Made by a program: the position numbers and the translations under genes
Notes under the pieces: model-generated
Database searches by the model: none
Seen by the model: the letters and a program-made list of their open reading frames with translations, nothing else
Told to the model about the DNA's origin: nothing
Part shown: positions 9,508 to 18,954 of the stretch, piece after piece
Layout: the number at the start of each line of letters is the position of its first letter
Numbering within the stretch: the stretch's first letter is position 1
Source: Snodgrassella alvi
GTDB lineage: Bacteria; Pseudomonadota; Gammaproteobacteria; Burkholderiales; Neisseriaceae
Length of the DNA stretch: 64,000 nt
Reading direction: 5' to 3'
Assembly: GCF_002777825.1 (NCBI RefSeq)
Contig: NZ_MEIR01000066.1
Location: forward strand, 1 to 64,000

Positions 9508-10959
9508 CTAAATCAGGTTCAGCCCTACTCCTGTATTGAAGATTGCTGCACCTTTTTCACCCTGCTCATACAAATTAATCCGCAAGCGTAAATCATTAGG
9601 TGAATCAGCTTGACGCAAAGCTTCTTCAAAATCTATGATACCATCAGCATATAGCTGAAACAGACACTGGTCAAAGGTTTGCATACCATCATTACCTGAT
9701 TTGGCCATCAGTTCTTTTATCTGCATTAATTCACCTTTGTAGATATAGTCCTGAACAGTAGCTGTATTGATTAACAGGTCAATCACGGCACGGCGGCCTT
9801 TACCATCTTTTTTCGCGGCCAAACGCTGGCCAATAATGCATACCAGATTCAATGCCAAATCCATCTGCACTTGTTTATGCTGTTCTTCGGGATAGAAATT
9901 CAGAATACGCTCAATGGCCTGATTGGCACTACTGGCATGCACGGTAAAGAAACACAGGTGACCGGTTTGCGCCAGTTTCAAGGCATACGCCATGCTTTCA
10001 TCACTACGCACCTCGCCCACACAGACAACATCAGGCGCTTCACGCAGAGCGCTTTGCATGGCATTGTCCCAGCTTAGTGTATCCACACCTACTTCACGAT
10101 GAGTAATAATGCTTTTCTTGGGTTTGTGGACGTATTCAATCGGATCTTCAATGGTCAGAATATGGCCGGCGGAATTGGCATTGCGATAATCCAGCATAGC
10201 GGCCATGGTGGTTGATTTACCACTACCGGTAGGGCCGGCCAGAATAATCAGACCACGTTTTTTCATTACCAGTTCATTCAGCACTTTCGGCAGAAAAAGG
10301 CTTTCGGTAGTAGGTATATCGGTGGTAATCCGGCGCAATACCAAGCCAACCCTACTCTGTTCATGATAAGCATTAACTCTGAAACGAACGCCATTTTTAG
10401 CAATTATGGAGTAGTTCAAATCCAGTTCTACCATAAACCGCTGACGTTGAGCCGTTGTCATGGTTGACATGGCAATTTTAGCAGTTTCTTCTCCGGTTAA
10501 AGGCTTGGTTGGTGCTGGCGTGATTTTGCCATCAATTTTCCAGGACGGCGGAAAACCCGGACTGATAAAGATATCTGCGGCATTCAGACGTACAGCTTCC
10601 GCAGCCATTTTTTCCAGTACCGGATGTATATGGATAGTTTCCCGCTCCAGAGTGGCAGGAGTACTTGTATTGACATCTGTTGTGTATGATTTTGGCATCA
10701 TATTTTTGGAATTTACTGTTTTATCGATTTCAGGAGCTAGTATCTTTTCTGCAACTGGTACTGTTGCCTTTTCTTTAGCTGGCAAAGCCTGTGATACCGG
10801 TTTCTCCAATACAGCAGTGGGAACAACCGGCGTAACTACTGCGCTGGAAGTCTGGGGAACCGTCGCTGTGGTAGCGGCGGGGTGTTGATAATGGTTAACC
10901 ATATCTGCGAGTAAATCAGATAAACCGGACTCTTTGGCGGAGTCTTTCTGCACACCCAT
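9508..10959 (-). CDS. pilU: Type IV pilus retraction ATPase PilU with long N-terminal extension
   Basis: PilU is the PilT paralogue that assists pilus retraction. The 483-residue protein has a PilT-like core. Residues 110-235 form the N-terminal domain, the Walker A motif GPTGSGKST is at 242-250, HILTIEDPIEYVH follows, and the Walker B region reads DVVCVGEVRSDES, ending at HxxxAxxxIxRIxxFYP. Residues 1-110 are an extra Ala/Pro/Thr/Val-rich segment that PilT lacks; the gonococcal PilU is about 400 residues. It lies 40 bases downstream of pilT, with an A9 tract on the plus strand between the two. Confidence 0.9.
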   Translation of the reverse strand: MGVQKDSAKESGLSDLLADMVNHYQHPAATTATVPQTSSAVVTPVVPTAVLEKPVSQALPAKEKATVPVAEKILAPEIDKTVNSKNMMPKSYTTDVNTSTPATLERETIHIHPVLEKMAAEAVRLNAADIFISPGFPPSWKIDGKITPAPTKPLTGEETAKIAMSTMTTAQRQRFMVELDLNYSIIAKNGVRFRVNAYHEQSRVGLVLRRITTDIPTTESLFLPKVLNELVMKKRGLIILAGPTGSGKSTTMAAMLDYRNANSAGHILTIEDPIEYVHKPKKSIITHREVGVDTLSWDNAMQSALREAPDVVCVGEVRSDESMAYALKLAQTGHLCFFTVHASSANQAIERILNFYPEEQHKQVQMDLALNLVCIIGQRLAAKKDGKGRRAVIDLLINTATVQDYIYKGELMQIKELMAKSGNDGMQTFDQCLFQLYADGIIDFEEALRQADSPNDLRLRINLYEQGEKGAAIFNTGVGLNLI

Positions 10960-10998
10960 GGCAACATGCTTTCCTGAATAAAAAAAAACGAAAGATAA

Positions 10999-12042
10999 TT
11001 ATCCTACAAGCTGGTCTGGACTCACCGCTTTGGAACGGGCAATCTCCAGACTGATGCGACCTTCGCGCAACAGTTGCTGTAAACACTGATCCAGTGTCTG
11101 CATCCCGAATTTCTGTCCGGTCTGCAAAGTAGAATTGATCTGGGCAATTTTATTTTCACGAATCAGATTACGTACCGCTGGTGTACTGATCATAATTTCA
11201 TGAGCAGCCACACGACCATTGCCATCCTTGGTTTTCAGCAGTGTTTGGGAAATCACTGCCTGCAAGCTTTCTGACAGCATGGAACGAACCATTTCTTTTT
11301 CACCTGCGGGGAATACGTCCACAATACGGTCAATTGTTTTGGCCGCACCTGTAGTATGCAAAGTACCAAACACAAGGTGGCCGGTTTCAGCAGCAGTTAA
11401 AGCCAAGCCAATGGTTTCCGGGTCACGCATTTCCCCCACCAGAATCACATCCGGGTCTTCACGCAGAGCTGAACGCAAAGCATTAGCGAAACTATGTGTA
11501 TGCTGATGCAATTCACGCTGGTTTACCAACGACTTTTTACTCTGGTGCACAAACTCAATCGGATCTTCAATTGTTAGAATATGGCCAGCATCGTTATTGT
11601 TGATGTAATCAATCATTGCAGCCAGCGTGGTTGATTTACCGGAACCAGTAGGGCCTGTTACCAACACCAGTCCACGCGGCTTCTCTGCGATTTTCTGAAA
11701 AATTGCTGGTGCCCTAAGTTCCTCCAGTGTGAGAACTTTACTGGGAATGGTACGCAGAACGGCAGCGGGGCCACGCTCAGTGTTAAAAGCATTGACACGA
11801 AACCGCGATACATTGGGCAATTCGAATGAAAAGTCAGTTTCCAGATTTTGCTGATAATCCTTGCGCTGATAATCGTTCATGATAGAAGCAATCATTTTGC
11901 CTACTTCTTCTGCACTCTGTTCAGGCAGATTGATACGGCGAATATCACCATTAACGCGTATCATAGGAGGTAGACCAGCACTCAGATGCAAGTCGGAAGC
12001 TTTATTTTTAACGCCGAAGGCCAATAAATCGGTTAGCTGCAT
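10999..12042 (-). CDS. pilT: Type IV pilus retraction ATPase PilT
   Basis: This hexameric ATPase depolymerises the pilus and powers twitching and DNA uptake. The 347-residue length is the same as Neisseria PilT. Walker A GPTGSGKST is at 130-138, followed by the Asp box HILTIEDPIEFVHQ, the Walker B region DVILVGEMRDPET and the His box TGHLVFGTLHTTGAA. The C-terminal LLREGRISLEIARSKA helix is intact. The start has GGAGTAAAT directly upstream. It is the first gene of a pilT-pilU unit, and divergent yggS lies 162 bases away. Confidence 0.97.
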   Translation of the reverse strand: MQLTDLLAFGVKNKASDLHLSAGLPPMIRVNGDIRRINLPEQSAEEVGKMIASIMNDYQRKDYQQNLETDFSFELPNVSRFRVNAFNTERGPAAVLRTIPSKVLTLEELRAPAIFQKIAEKPRGLVLVTGPTGSGKSTTLAAMIDYINNNDAGHILTIEDPIEFVHQSKKSLVNQRELHQHTHSFANALRSALREDPDVILVGEMRDPETIGLALTAAETGHLVFGTLHTTGAAKTIDRIVDVFPAGEKEMVRSMLSESLQAVISQTLLKTKDGNGRVAAHEIMISTPAVRNLIRENKIAQINSTLQTGQKFGMQTLDQCLQQLLREGRISLEIARSKAVSPDQLVG

Positions 12043-12204
12043 ATTTACTCCGTTATATTTGCCTACGTCATGCAGGCATAAAATATTATTCTTATTCTAA
12101 TCAAGTTATCGTTTCTTTAAAATGAAAATATTTGTCACCTCGATAAAATTTTTACAAAGATAGCCTGATTGAATCAAAAAAACTGAAAAAATATCACTTA
12201 ACTT

Positions 12205-12921
12205 ATGAACAATGTAGACCTTTTAATCAAACACTGGCAGCAGGTACTGGCTAACATTACCAGCATGCGCCAGCAAACCACAGCACCTCAACCTGTACAG
12301 CTAATCGCAGTCAGTAAAACATTTCCGGCCAATGATATCGCCACTCTTTATCATGCCGGTCAGCGTGATTTTGGCGAAAACTACATACAGGAATTCAGCG
12401 AAAAAACCAGTCTGCTGGCCGATTTAGATATTGTCTGGCACATGATTGGCCACATCCAGTCAAACAAGAGCCGTATTGTGGCAGAACGGGCACAATGGGT
12501 GCATACTATTGACCGTGAAAAAATTGCCCGGCGGCTGCACGAACAACGCCCAGAACATTTACCACCGTTAAATGTTTGTATCGAAGTCAATATTGCGGCC
12601 GAAACCAATAAACATGGTATTAGCACTGATAGTACCGAATTACTGAAGCTGGCTACAACCATCAGCACCCTGCCACGTCTGAAACTGCGCGGTTTGATGT
12701 GCGTGGCTAAAGCCAACAGCACAGAAATTGAACTAAGGCAGCAGTTTAACCAGATGCAAATTTTATTGCAACAGCTTTGTGAAGCCGGATTTGCTGTTGA
12801 TGTGTTATCTATGGGAATGAGTGCAGATTTGAACATCGCTATTGCCTCTGGTGCTACCCATGTACGGGTAGGTAGTGCCATTTTTGGCCAGCGCAGCTAT
12901 GCACATACAGAAAATAATTAA
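12205..12921 (+). CDS. yggS: YggS/PLPBP-family pyridoxal phosphate homeostasis protein
   Basis: This is a PLP-binding protein without known catalysis, involved in vitamin B6 balance. The 238-residue protein shows the alanine-racemase-like barrel. The PLP lysine lies in LIAVSKTFP (about residues 33-41), followed by FGENYIQEF, WHMIGHIQSNKSR, VCIEVNIAAETNKHG and the phosphate-binding SMGMSADLNIAIASGATHVRVGSAIFG pattern. It lies next to pilT, as in Neisseria. The convergent neighbour pdxY also acts on vitamin B6. Confidence 0.93.
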   Translation: MNNVDLLIKHWQQVLANITSMRQQTTAPQPVQLIAVSKTFPANDIATLYHAGQRDFGENYIQEFSEKTSLLADLDIVWHMIGHIQSNKSRIVAERAQWVHTIDREKIARRLHEQRPEHLPPLNVCIEVNIAAETNKHGISTDSTELLKLATTISTLPRLKLRGLMCVAKANSTEIELRQQFNQMQILLQQLCEAGFAVDVLSMGMSADLNIAIASGATHVRVGSAIFGQRSYAHTENN

Positions 12922-12949
12922 TTAAAAATAACAAAATAAGATAAAACCA

Positions 12950-12973
12950 TGCCGGTAAAAATTTTTACCGGCA
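12950..12973. terminator. Bidirectional terminator between yggS and pdxY
   Basis: A perfect 24-base palindrome, TGCCGGTAAAAA followed by its complement, sits between the convergent genes; its central A and T runs would supply the U-tract in either direction. A second inverted repeat GCTTTAAC / GTTAAAGC follows at 12982-13005. Confidence 0.7.
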
Positions 12974-13016
12974 GTAAAACTGCTTTAACCAATATTAGTT
13001 AAAGCACACAAGTGGA

Positions 13017-13883
13017 TCAGGCTATTTTTTCGGCTTTAAACTGGTGTGTTGGCTGAGCAATTTCATCCTGTGCGGCTACCACTTGCAACTCATACTGCTG
13101 ACGTTTTAAAGTTTCCAGCATCACACCATATACAGCTGCTGTAGTATGCTCAAACGCCTCAAGCAATGATTTACCAGACAGGTAATCCGCCAGAAAAATC
13201 CCGCTCGTCATATCCCCCACACCCACAGGCTGGCGTTCACCGAAATCGACCAGGGGTCGGTGAATATGCCAGACTGCTTCATGAGTAACCAGCAGCATTT
13301 CGAAACGGTCAGTCTGATAACCAGCGCGACTCAGATGCTTTACCAGCACAGCCTTGGGCCCTTGATTACATAACGCGCGGCAGGCTGCAACAGCTTCTTC
13401 AACATTATGAATGCGTTGTCTGTTATTTAATTCTTCCAGTTCAAAAAGGTTTGGAGCAATCATATCGCTCAGTGGCAATGCTATATCACACAAAAATTCA
13501 GCCACACCACCGGCCACAGTACAACCTTTGTCCGGATGTCCCATAACCGGATCACAGAAATATAGTGCTGAGGGATTAGCCAGCTTCACTTTTCTGACAA
13601 TATCAATAATGGCATTGCCCTGCTCAGCAGAACCCATATAACCACTCAGTACTGCATCACAATTCTTAAGCTCATCAATGGCAGCGATACCATCAACAAT
13701 ATCCAGCAGATGCGCAGCCGGCATAACTGTACCTTTCCATTGCCGGTATTGGGTATGATTGGAAAACTGTACTGTATTTAATGGCCAGACATTGACACCT
13801 AAACGGCGGATAGGAAACACTGTAGCACTGTTGCCGGCATGGCCAAATACCACATGAGACTGAATTGAAAGTATATTTTTCAT
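13017..13883 (-). CDS. pdxY: Pyridoxal kinase PdxY
   Basis: This ribokinase-family enzyme phosphorylates pyridoxal in the B6 salvage pathway. The 288-residue protein begins with [20 protein letters not shown], the substrate-binding start typical of PdxY/PdxK. It has [12 protein letters not shown] (about 127-138) and the catalytic anion-hole motif [15 protein letters not shown] (about 230-244). The length is normal. An inverted repeat, AAATCAGG / CCTGATTT at 13908-13926, lies just upstream of the start. Confidence 0.94.
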   Translation of the reverse strand: MKNILSIQSHVVFGHAGNSATVFPIRRLGVNVWPLNTVQFSNHTQYRQWKGTVMPAAHLLDIVDGIAAIDELKNCDAVLSGYMGSAEQGNAIIDIVRKVKLANPSALYFCDPVMGHPDKGCTVAGGVAEFLCDIALPLSDMIAPNLFELEELNNRQRIHNVEEAVAACRALCNQGPKAVLVKHLSRAGYQTDRFEMLLVTHEAVWHIHRPLVDFGERQPVGVGDMTSGIFLADYLSGKSLLEAFEHTTAAVYGVMLETLKRQQYELQVVAAQDEIAQPTHQFKAEKIA

Positions 13884-14311
13884 ATTAATGCCATTTAATA
13901 ATCCGGTAAATCAGGATGCCTGATTTGAAAATAATTGGCTAACTAGCCATACGTGCTAAACGAAGCTGATTATACGCAGATTATACTAGTCGAGATAAAT
14001 CATTACCTATAACAACAACTCAAACCGGAATTTTGCTTTTCACATCAATGGCGACATATATTTGTCCATACCCTATCTTATGCACCATACAAGCGATACT
14101 GTATAGGTTATTTATACAAAGTACATACGAGCAACCCGCACCCGACGAACCATATGTTTATAGCGGCTGTTAAATCTGAATAATACTTAATGACATAATT
14201 CATGAAATCATTTTCAGGTTGGACAATTCCTGTTCAGTATTCGAAGACAGAGGTTATGGTACTATGTATTAATTCGGAGATAGGGGTTTATTTTTTCCTG
14301 TCTGTACAATG
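13884..14311. other. Intergenic region without recognisable genes
   Basis: About 430 bases between pdxY and the next minus-strand gene. I see the short pdxY-proximal inverted repeat (13908-13926) and no open frame, RNA gene or convincing terminator. It may hold decayed sequence, but I could not match any of it to a protein family. Confidence 0.5.
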
Positions 14312-15229
14312 TTATGGCACATAACTAATCCATATCGCTTTATGGTCGGAGCCATGCCAGCTATAGCTCCCTGTCGCCACTATTTTATCTGGTTGCCGTA
14401 CCAGTGCATGGTCAATCGACAGCAAAGCTGGTAGCCAGGTCGGCCGCGCTCGCGAGCTGGTCAGATGTATATCAGCTGCCTGAATAAAATTACGAAAAAC
14501 TGGTGAAAAAGCACTGATATTCATATCACCCAGCACGATGACATTATTTTTTTCCTGCTTAATCATGGTAGCTAGTGCCTGCAACTGATTATTGCGCTCT
14601 TGTATCAGTGTCGCGGTAATCGGCGGTGGCGGATGAATACCATATACCACCAGACCATTTTGCAGTTGGGCGCGGATATAGGGATAAACATCGTTATCAG
14701 TGGTATAGCGTACTTCACAGCTTTTTAAAGGCAGATGTGAATACAGAGCCATACCAAAGGGAGAATCATTATACTCAGCACAATGCTGGGTAGTTGCTGC
14801 CAAAGGCTGAAGTGCCGTACCCCAAGCCAGAGAAGTTTCCGTCAGAAAAATAACATCACTATTATTTCTCAACAGCCATTTGCTTTCAGTATCTATATAC
14901 GCATTGATATTCAACACGTTATAGCTCAAGAAACGTACAGGTTTTGCTTGCGTGGTATCGGCTGAATGAGTATTGAACCATGGTGTTAAACACCAATAAC
15001 AACCAGCAGCAGCAACAATAGCAAACACTAAACGCTGTTTTTTGCTTGGACAACAAAAACATACCAGAAAAAATAACAGCACATAAAACGGGGTGAAGTG
15101 CGAAAACAGTTCAAATATCCAATATACAGAACCCAACTGGCCAATAAATAGAGCAACTAAGGCTAACCAAGCCAAAATGTGTATGCGTTTCTTCAAACCG
15201 CTCATCAATTTAGAAATAGCTAAGTGCAT
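14312..15229 (-). CDS. Membrane-anchored endonuclease/exonuclease/phosphatase family protein
   Basis: The 305-residue protein has three hydrophobic segments in the first 95 residues (about 17-36, 44-60 and 69-83), then a soluble EEP-superfamily domain. Visible EEP motifs are RFLSYNVLNIN (metal-binding Asn), VIFLTETS (catalytic Glu), a VYGIHPPPP strand, VIVLGDMNISAFSP (Asp/Asn pair) and the terminal SWHGSDHKAIW with the catalytic His. This matches the membrane-bound YafD-like group, usually periplasmic or outward facing; the substrate is unknown. ATGs at 15229 and 15205 both lack a strong ribosome binding site, so the start is uncertain. Confidence 0.8.
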   Translation of the reverse strand: MHLAISKLMSGLKKRIHILAWLALVALFIGQLGSVYWIFELFSHFTPFYVLLFFLVCFCCPSKKQRLVFAIVAAAGCYWCLTPWFNTHSADTTQAKPVRFLSYNVLNINAYIDTESKWLLRNNSDVIFLTETSLAWGTALQPLAATTQHCAEYNDSPFGMALYSHLPLKSCEVRYTTDNDVYPYIRAQLQNGLVVYGIHPPPPITATLIQERNNQLQALATMIKQEKNNVIVLGDMNISAFSPVFRNFIQAADIHLTSSRARPTWLPALLSIDHALVRQPDKIVATGSYSWHGSDHKAIWISYVP

Positions 15230-15536
15230 TAAATTACATTCAGTTATATTTGAAATAATTTATTCTTATTGCAGAAAGTTAGTATATTACACTCGGGCTA
15301 CATGATAATGATGCTAACACTTCCTTATCCATATTGAGAAGACAAAAATTATTTGAAAGAAATTCAAAACCAAAAGCCAACTTTTTAAAGTTGGCTTTTG
15401 GTCTGATGCTAGCTAATCCAATGATTCCCGTTTACTTATATATAGGTAAACAAGCATAGCCATTGCAGAATGATGTTATTACTATATGGAACCTGATGAT
15501 TGCATTACAGTTTGGATCTATACCCTGAAATGTACA
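15230..15536. other. Intergenic region with strong hairpin
   Basis: These 307 bases separate two minus-strand genes. Their main content is the 34-base hairpin at 15369-15402. The rest is AT-rich, with no visible gene. Confidence 0.6.
15369..15402 (-). terminator. Long perfect hairpin terminator after the VWA gene
   Basis: A perfect 16-bp stem (15369-15384 with 15387-15402) with a TT loop lies about 135 bases beyond the stop of the VWA lipoprotein gene. Its T and A runs make it a plausible terminator in either direction. Confidence 0.65.
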
Positions 15537-17129
15537 CTATTTCTTTCTATCTTCCAGAGTCGCAGTTTTTTTGACTAATCGTACAAATTCACTGCGATAG
15601 CCTTGCGGATCTTTACCTTTGGCCTGATCCGCCCAGCTGACGATCTGCTGGTAAGATATCTGAGACAATTCAGGGTTATGACGTAACTTTTGCCCATATG
15701 CAGCCACCGCAGCTATAAAACGCGTTTCTATTCCGGCTTGCTCAAAAGAGCTAACCAGCGCTTTCTTTTTTATAGGTAGAGAAACCAGTTTGCTTTTTTT
15801 ATCCTGTGGTGCTTTCCAGCGTAATTTGAGGAAAGCAAATTCGCCACTTTTTGAGGTAATCGGTACAGTTGTTTTATTTACCTGATAACGCAAAGGATCA
15901 ATACTTGGTCTACCGCCTGCTAGTGTTAGTTCATACAGGACAGTCACTTTTTTACCGGCACCAATATCGCCAGCATCTACCTTGTCGTTATTGAAGTCTT
16001 CCTGTTTTAACTGCCGCTTTTCATAGCCAATCTGACGATACTCTAGTACTTCTTGTGGATTAAATTCTATTTGTGCTTTAGCATCTTTAGCCACAGTTAC
16101 TAAGGTAGCATTCATTTCCTGCTGCAACACTTTTTGCGCTTCTTTCAGGCTGTCAATATAGCTGTAGTTACCATTACCTGCATCAGCAATCTGTACCATC
16201 ATGGCATCGTTTAAATTATCATCACCAAAACCTAATGTGGATAAGGTTATCCCCTTTTCTTTTTCTGCAATCACAAATGCCTTTAATTCTTCAGTGCTGT
16301 TAATACCAACATTAAAATCACCGTCAGTAGCCAGTAATATCCGATTAATCCCGCCATTTATTTGGCTACTTTCTGCCATTTTATAAGCCAGTTTGATGCC
16401 TTCTCCACCAGCGGTGCTGCCTCTGGCCTCAAATTTATCAATAGCAGCCAGAATTTTGGCTTTATTGCGGCCTGATGTCGGTTCTAAAGCAACGCCGGCT
16501 TCTCCTGCATAGGTAACAATGGAAACTTTATCGACTGGGCGCAGTTTGTTTACCAATAATTTTAATGATTGTTTCAATAAATCCAATCTATCTGGACCAT
16601 ACATCGAGCCAGATGTATCTATTAGAAACACCAAATTTGATGGTGGTAATTGATCCAGTATGACATCATTTGCTTTTATATTTACCCTTAATAAAACTTT
16701 ATCTGCATTCCATGGGCTGGGTGTCAATTCATAAGTTGCAGCAAACGGGGAATCGGATAGTGGTATTAATTTTTCATTGGAGGCTTCTGGAAAATAATTA
16801 ATAAACTCTTCTACTCGTACTGCGTCCGGATGCGGCATCCTTCCTGCAGATATAAATCGTCTGCTATTTGCATAGCTGGCAGTATCCATATCCAGACTGA
16901 AAGTACTAACCGGCTCTGCAATCACTTGTTTTATCGGATTATCTGAATAATTTTTATATTGTGCACTATCTGGCTGCATACTACTATTATATATATAATT
17001 AGCGGTTCTATACTCAGCGTTTTGTGATCGATACGCTGAGGGCATATAGCAAGCACCCAATATACCTGTTATCAATATCACGAGAATACTGCGGCCAGTC
17101 ATACGGACTGTTGATTTTATGGTTAACAT
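15537..17129 (-). CDS. YfbK-like von Willebrand factor A lipoprotein
   Basis: The 530-residue protein has a type II signal peptide with the lipobox ILGAC (lipidated Cys27), so it is probably attached to a membrane facing the periplasm. An N-terminal YfbK-type region (about 60-160, including FSLDMDTASYANSRRF and VRVEEFINYF) precedes a VWA domain with an intact metal-ion site: DTSGS at 171-175 and later the Thr and Asp in LLATDGDFNVG. A C-terminal DUF3520-like region follows (about 355-520). The family is widespread, with no defined ligand. The gene stands alone, with a strong hairpin downstream. Confidence 0.85.
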   Translation of the reverse strand: MLTIKSTVRMTGRSILVILITGILGACYMPSAYRSQNAEYRTANYIYNSSMQPDSAQYKNYSDNPIKQVIAEPVSTFSLDMDTASYANSRRFISAGRMPHPDAVRVEEFINYFPEASNEKLIPLSDSPFAATYELTPSPWNADKVLLRVNIKANDVILDQLPPSNLVFLIDTSGSMYGPDRLDLLKQSLKLLVNKLRPVDKVSIVTYAGEAGVALEPTSGRNKAKILAAIDKFEARGSTAGGEGIKLAYKMAESSQINGGINRILLATDGDFNVGINSTEELKAFVIAEKEKGITLSTLGFGDDNLNDAMMVQIADAGNGNYSYIDSLKEAQKVLQQEMNATLVTVAKDAKAQIEFNPQEVLEYRQIGYEKRQLKQEDFNNDKVDAGDIGAGKKVTVLYELTLAGGRPSIDPLRYQVNKTTVPITSKSGEFAFLKLRWKAPQDKKSKLVSLPIKKKALVSSFEQAGIETRFIAAVAAYGQKLRHNPELSQISYQQIVSWADQAKGKDPQGYRSEFVRLVKKTATLEDRKK

Positions 17130-17425
17130 AAATATCCTAAATTATTCTTTATTTGACAAAATAAATTATATTATTAACATAATATTTGTATTTATTCAAT
17201 AAATCTTAGTTATACACAGTAAAATTAAGATAATTGATTTAGTCAATTTCAACTAATAACAATCGATGCTAGCAGCGGAGCTTGATGTGCTGTCGTCACA
17301 GTTTATTTCGTATGTCTGTAATCAACAAATAATAGTTATTGTAAAATTAATATTGATTCAGTTTATCTGACTGATAGCGGTATGATTGATTGAGCTGTTC
17401 AATTTTAATAAAAAAGGAAAATTAT

Positions 17426-18220
17426 ATGAGCGTTTATTTTCTGGGCGGAGGCAATATGACGTCTGCCATTGTCGCTGGCATGAGCAGGCAAGGTGGCTAT
17501 GATATTGTAGTCATTGACCGTAATCAGGAAAAGCGCGAGCATTTGAGTCGTTGTTATCAGGTACGCAGCAGTGACAAACTACCTGAACTGACTGCAACTG
17601 ATGTCTTGGTGCTGGCGGTTAAGCCACAGGATATGCAGCAAGCTACCACCGGTATCAAAACCAATGGGGCATTGGTACTAAGCATTGCCGCTGGTTTAAC
17701 TGTGGATATTCTGCGCCAGTTTCTGAATAATCATCAGCGTATTATCCGGATTATGCCCAATACTCCGTGCCAGATTGGTCTGGGTATTTCCGGTTTATTC
17801 GCACCGGCAAATATAGAGGCAGCAGATAAAGCTGTCGCTGAAAATATTATGCGCACTACGGGTGATGTGGTATGGCTGGAAGAAGAAAGTGGCATTAACC
17901 GGATTGCCGGTATCAGCGGCAGTGGCCCAGCCTATGTGTTCTATTTTCTCAATGCGCTCCAACAGGCTGCCATACAACAGGGTTTCAGCACAGAACAAGC
18001 ACACCAGTTAAGCCTGGGCACATTCAAAGGTGCGGTATCTCTGGCACAACAATCGGGTATTGAATTTGTACAGTTACAAAAAAATGTGACTTCTAAAGGT
18101 GGCACCACATTTGCGGCTACCTCAGTCTTTGATCAGCAGCAGCTGACTCAGGTCGTGATTGATGGTGTGGCTGCCAGTGTTGCACGGGCAGAAGAAATGC
18201 AAAAACAGCTTGCTCCTTAA
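17426..18220 (+). CDS. proC: Pyrroline-5-carboxylate reductase
   Basis: ProC catalyses the last step of proline biosynthesis, reducing pyrroline-5-carboxylate with NAD(P)H. The 264-residue protein starts with a Rossmann loop, VYFLGGGNMTSAI. It contains VLAVKPQDM, RIMPNTPCQIG and the C-terminal dimer and active-site segment ISGSGPAYVFYFLNAL and TSKGGTT. I placed the start at ATG 17426, which has AAAAAGGAAA upstream; an in-frame TTG at 17390 has no such site. The next gene begins eight bases after the stop. Confidence 0.94.
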   Translation: MSVYFLGGGNMTSAIVAGMSRQGGYDIVVIDRNQEKREHLSRCYQVRSSDKLPELTATDVLVLAVKPQDMQQATTGIKTNGALVLSIAAGLTVDILRQFLNNHQRIIRIMPNTPCQIGLGISGLFAPANIEAADKAVAENIMRTTGDVVWLEEESGINRIAGISGSGPAYVFYFLNALQQAAIQQGFSTEQAHQLSLGTFKGAVSLAQQSGIEFVQLQKNVTSKGGTTFAATSVFDQQQLTQVVIDGVAASVARAEEMQKQLAP

Positions 18221-18228
18221 GGTATCGT

Positions 18229-18792
18229 GTGATTAGTAAAACATTATTTTTATTAGCCAGCGCTCTGTCCATCATATGCTGGGCACGGCTTTTGTTACAG
18301 TGGGGTAATTTACCTTTTTTGCATCCGCTAGCCCAATTTTGTGTGCATAGTACCAATTGGCTGATACGCCCTTTACGCAGAATCACGCAATCATTAGGGC
18401 ATTGGGATGTTGCTTGTATTCTGGCTACTATCATTATTTATTATCTGGCTACAGTACTCAATCTGTTTATCACCTTTACATGGATACAGCCGGATGCACG
18501 TGTTATTACCGCCAGTTTGTTATTCTGTATTTTGTTTTCCCTGAAAACGCTTTGCTACGCCCTGTTTATCGGGCTGGTAATACGGATGTTTTTAAGTTTG
18601 AGCAAACCCTATTCTGTATTATTGCTTACCTTGCAGCGCATTTATATACCGCTAACCCGCCCGTTTGCCTTTCTGCGAATCGGGAAATATGATTTTTCTG
18701 CGACAGTTATTCTGCTGGTGTTATGGCTTTGTCTGGACTGGTGGTTACCACAGGCGGGCAGCAAAATTTCATACTGGCTTATTAGCGGATAA
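18229..18792 (+). CDS. yggT: YggT family integral membrane protein
   Basis: The 187-residue inner-membrane protein has two copies of the YggT unit, each a pair of hydrophobic helices around a PLRR or PLTRPF motif (WLIRPLRRI near residue 45 and YIPLTRPFAFLR near 147). The start codon is GTG eight bases after the proC stop, and proC-yggT linkage is common in Proteobacteria. The function is uncertain; links to osmotic stress or cell-envelope processes have been suggested for the family. Confidence 0.85.
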   Translation: MISKTLFLLASALSIICWARLLLQWGNLPFLHPLAQFCVHSTNWLIRPLRRITQSLGHWDVACILATIIIYYLATVLNLFITFTWIQPDARVITASLLFCILFSLKTLCYALFIGLVIRMFLSLSKPYSVLLLTLQRIYIPLTRPFAFLRIGKYDFSATVILLVLWLCLDWWLPQAGSKISYWLISG

Positions 18793-18831
18793 TGTTGTCG
18801 AATGCAAAATTACGAATAGTATATAAAAACA

Positions 18832-18840
18832 TGCTATCAT
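18832..18840 (+). promoter_or_regulatory. Extended -10 promoter of dksA
   Basis: TGCTATCAT gives an extended -10 with the hexamer TATCAT at 18835-18840; the -35 region is weak. Transcription would start near 18847 and leave a leader of about 108 bases before the dksA ATG. Confidence 0.5.
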
Positions 18841-18862
18841 GCCCGAACTTTTTTAACAGCAT

Positions 18863-18904
18863 GACAGCCAGCATCTGTTGTGTTTACAAACAGATTAAGC
18901 TGTC
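18863..18904 (+). promoter_or_regulatory. Hairpin in the dksA 5' leader
   Basis: GACAGC (18863-18868) pairs with GCTGTC (18899-18904), and inside them ATCTGTT (18873-18879) pairs with AACAGAT (18889-18895). The element lies between the predicted start of transcription and the dksA start codon and could affect translation or RNA stability. Confidence 0.4.
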
Positions 18905-18954
18905 AATTCCTGAGCTAATTGCTTAATCGAGCTACGCAAAAGAAAGACTGTACA

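Noticed and set aside
13884-14311. Possible transposase remnant
   Set aside because: I translated the stretch by eye on both strands and found no transposase motif or terminal repeats.
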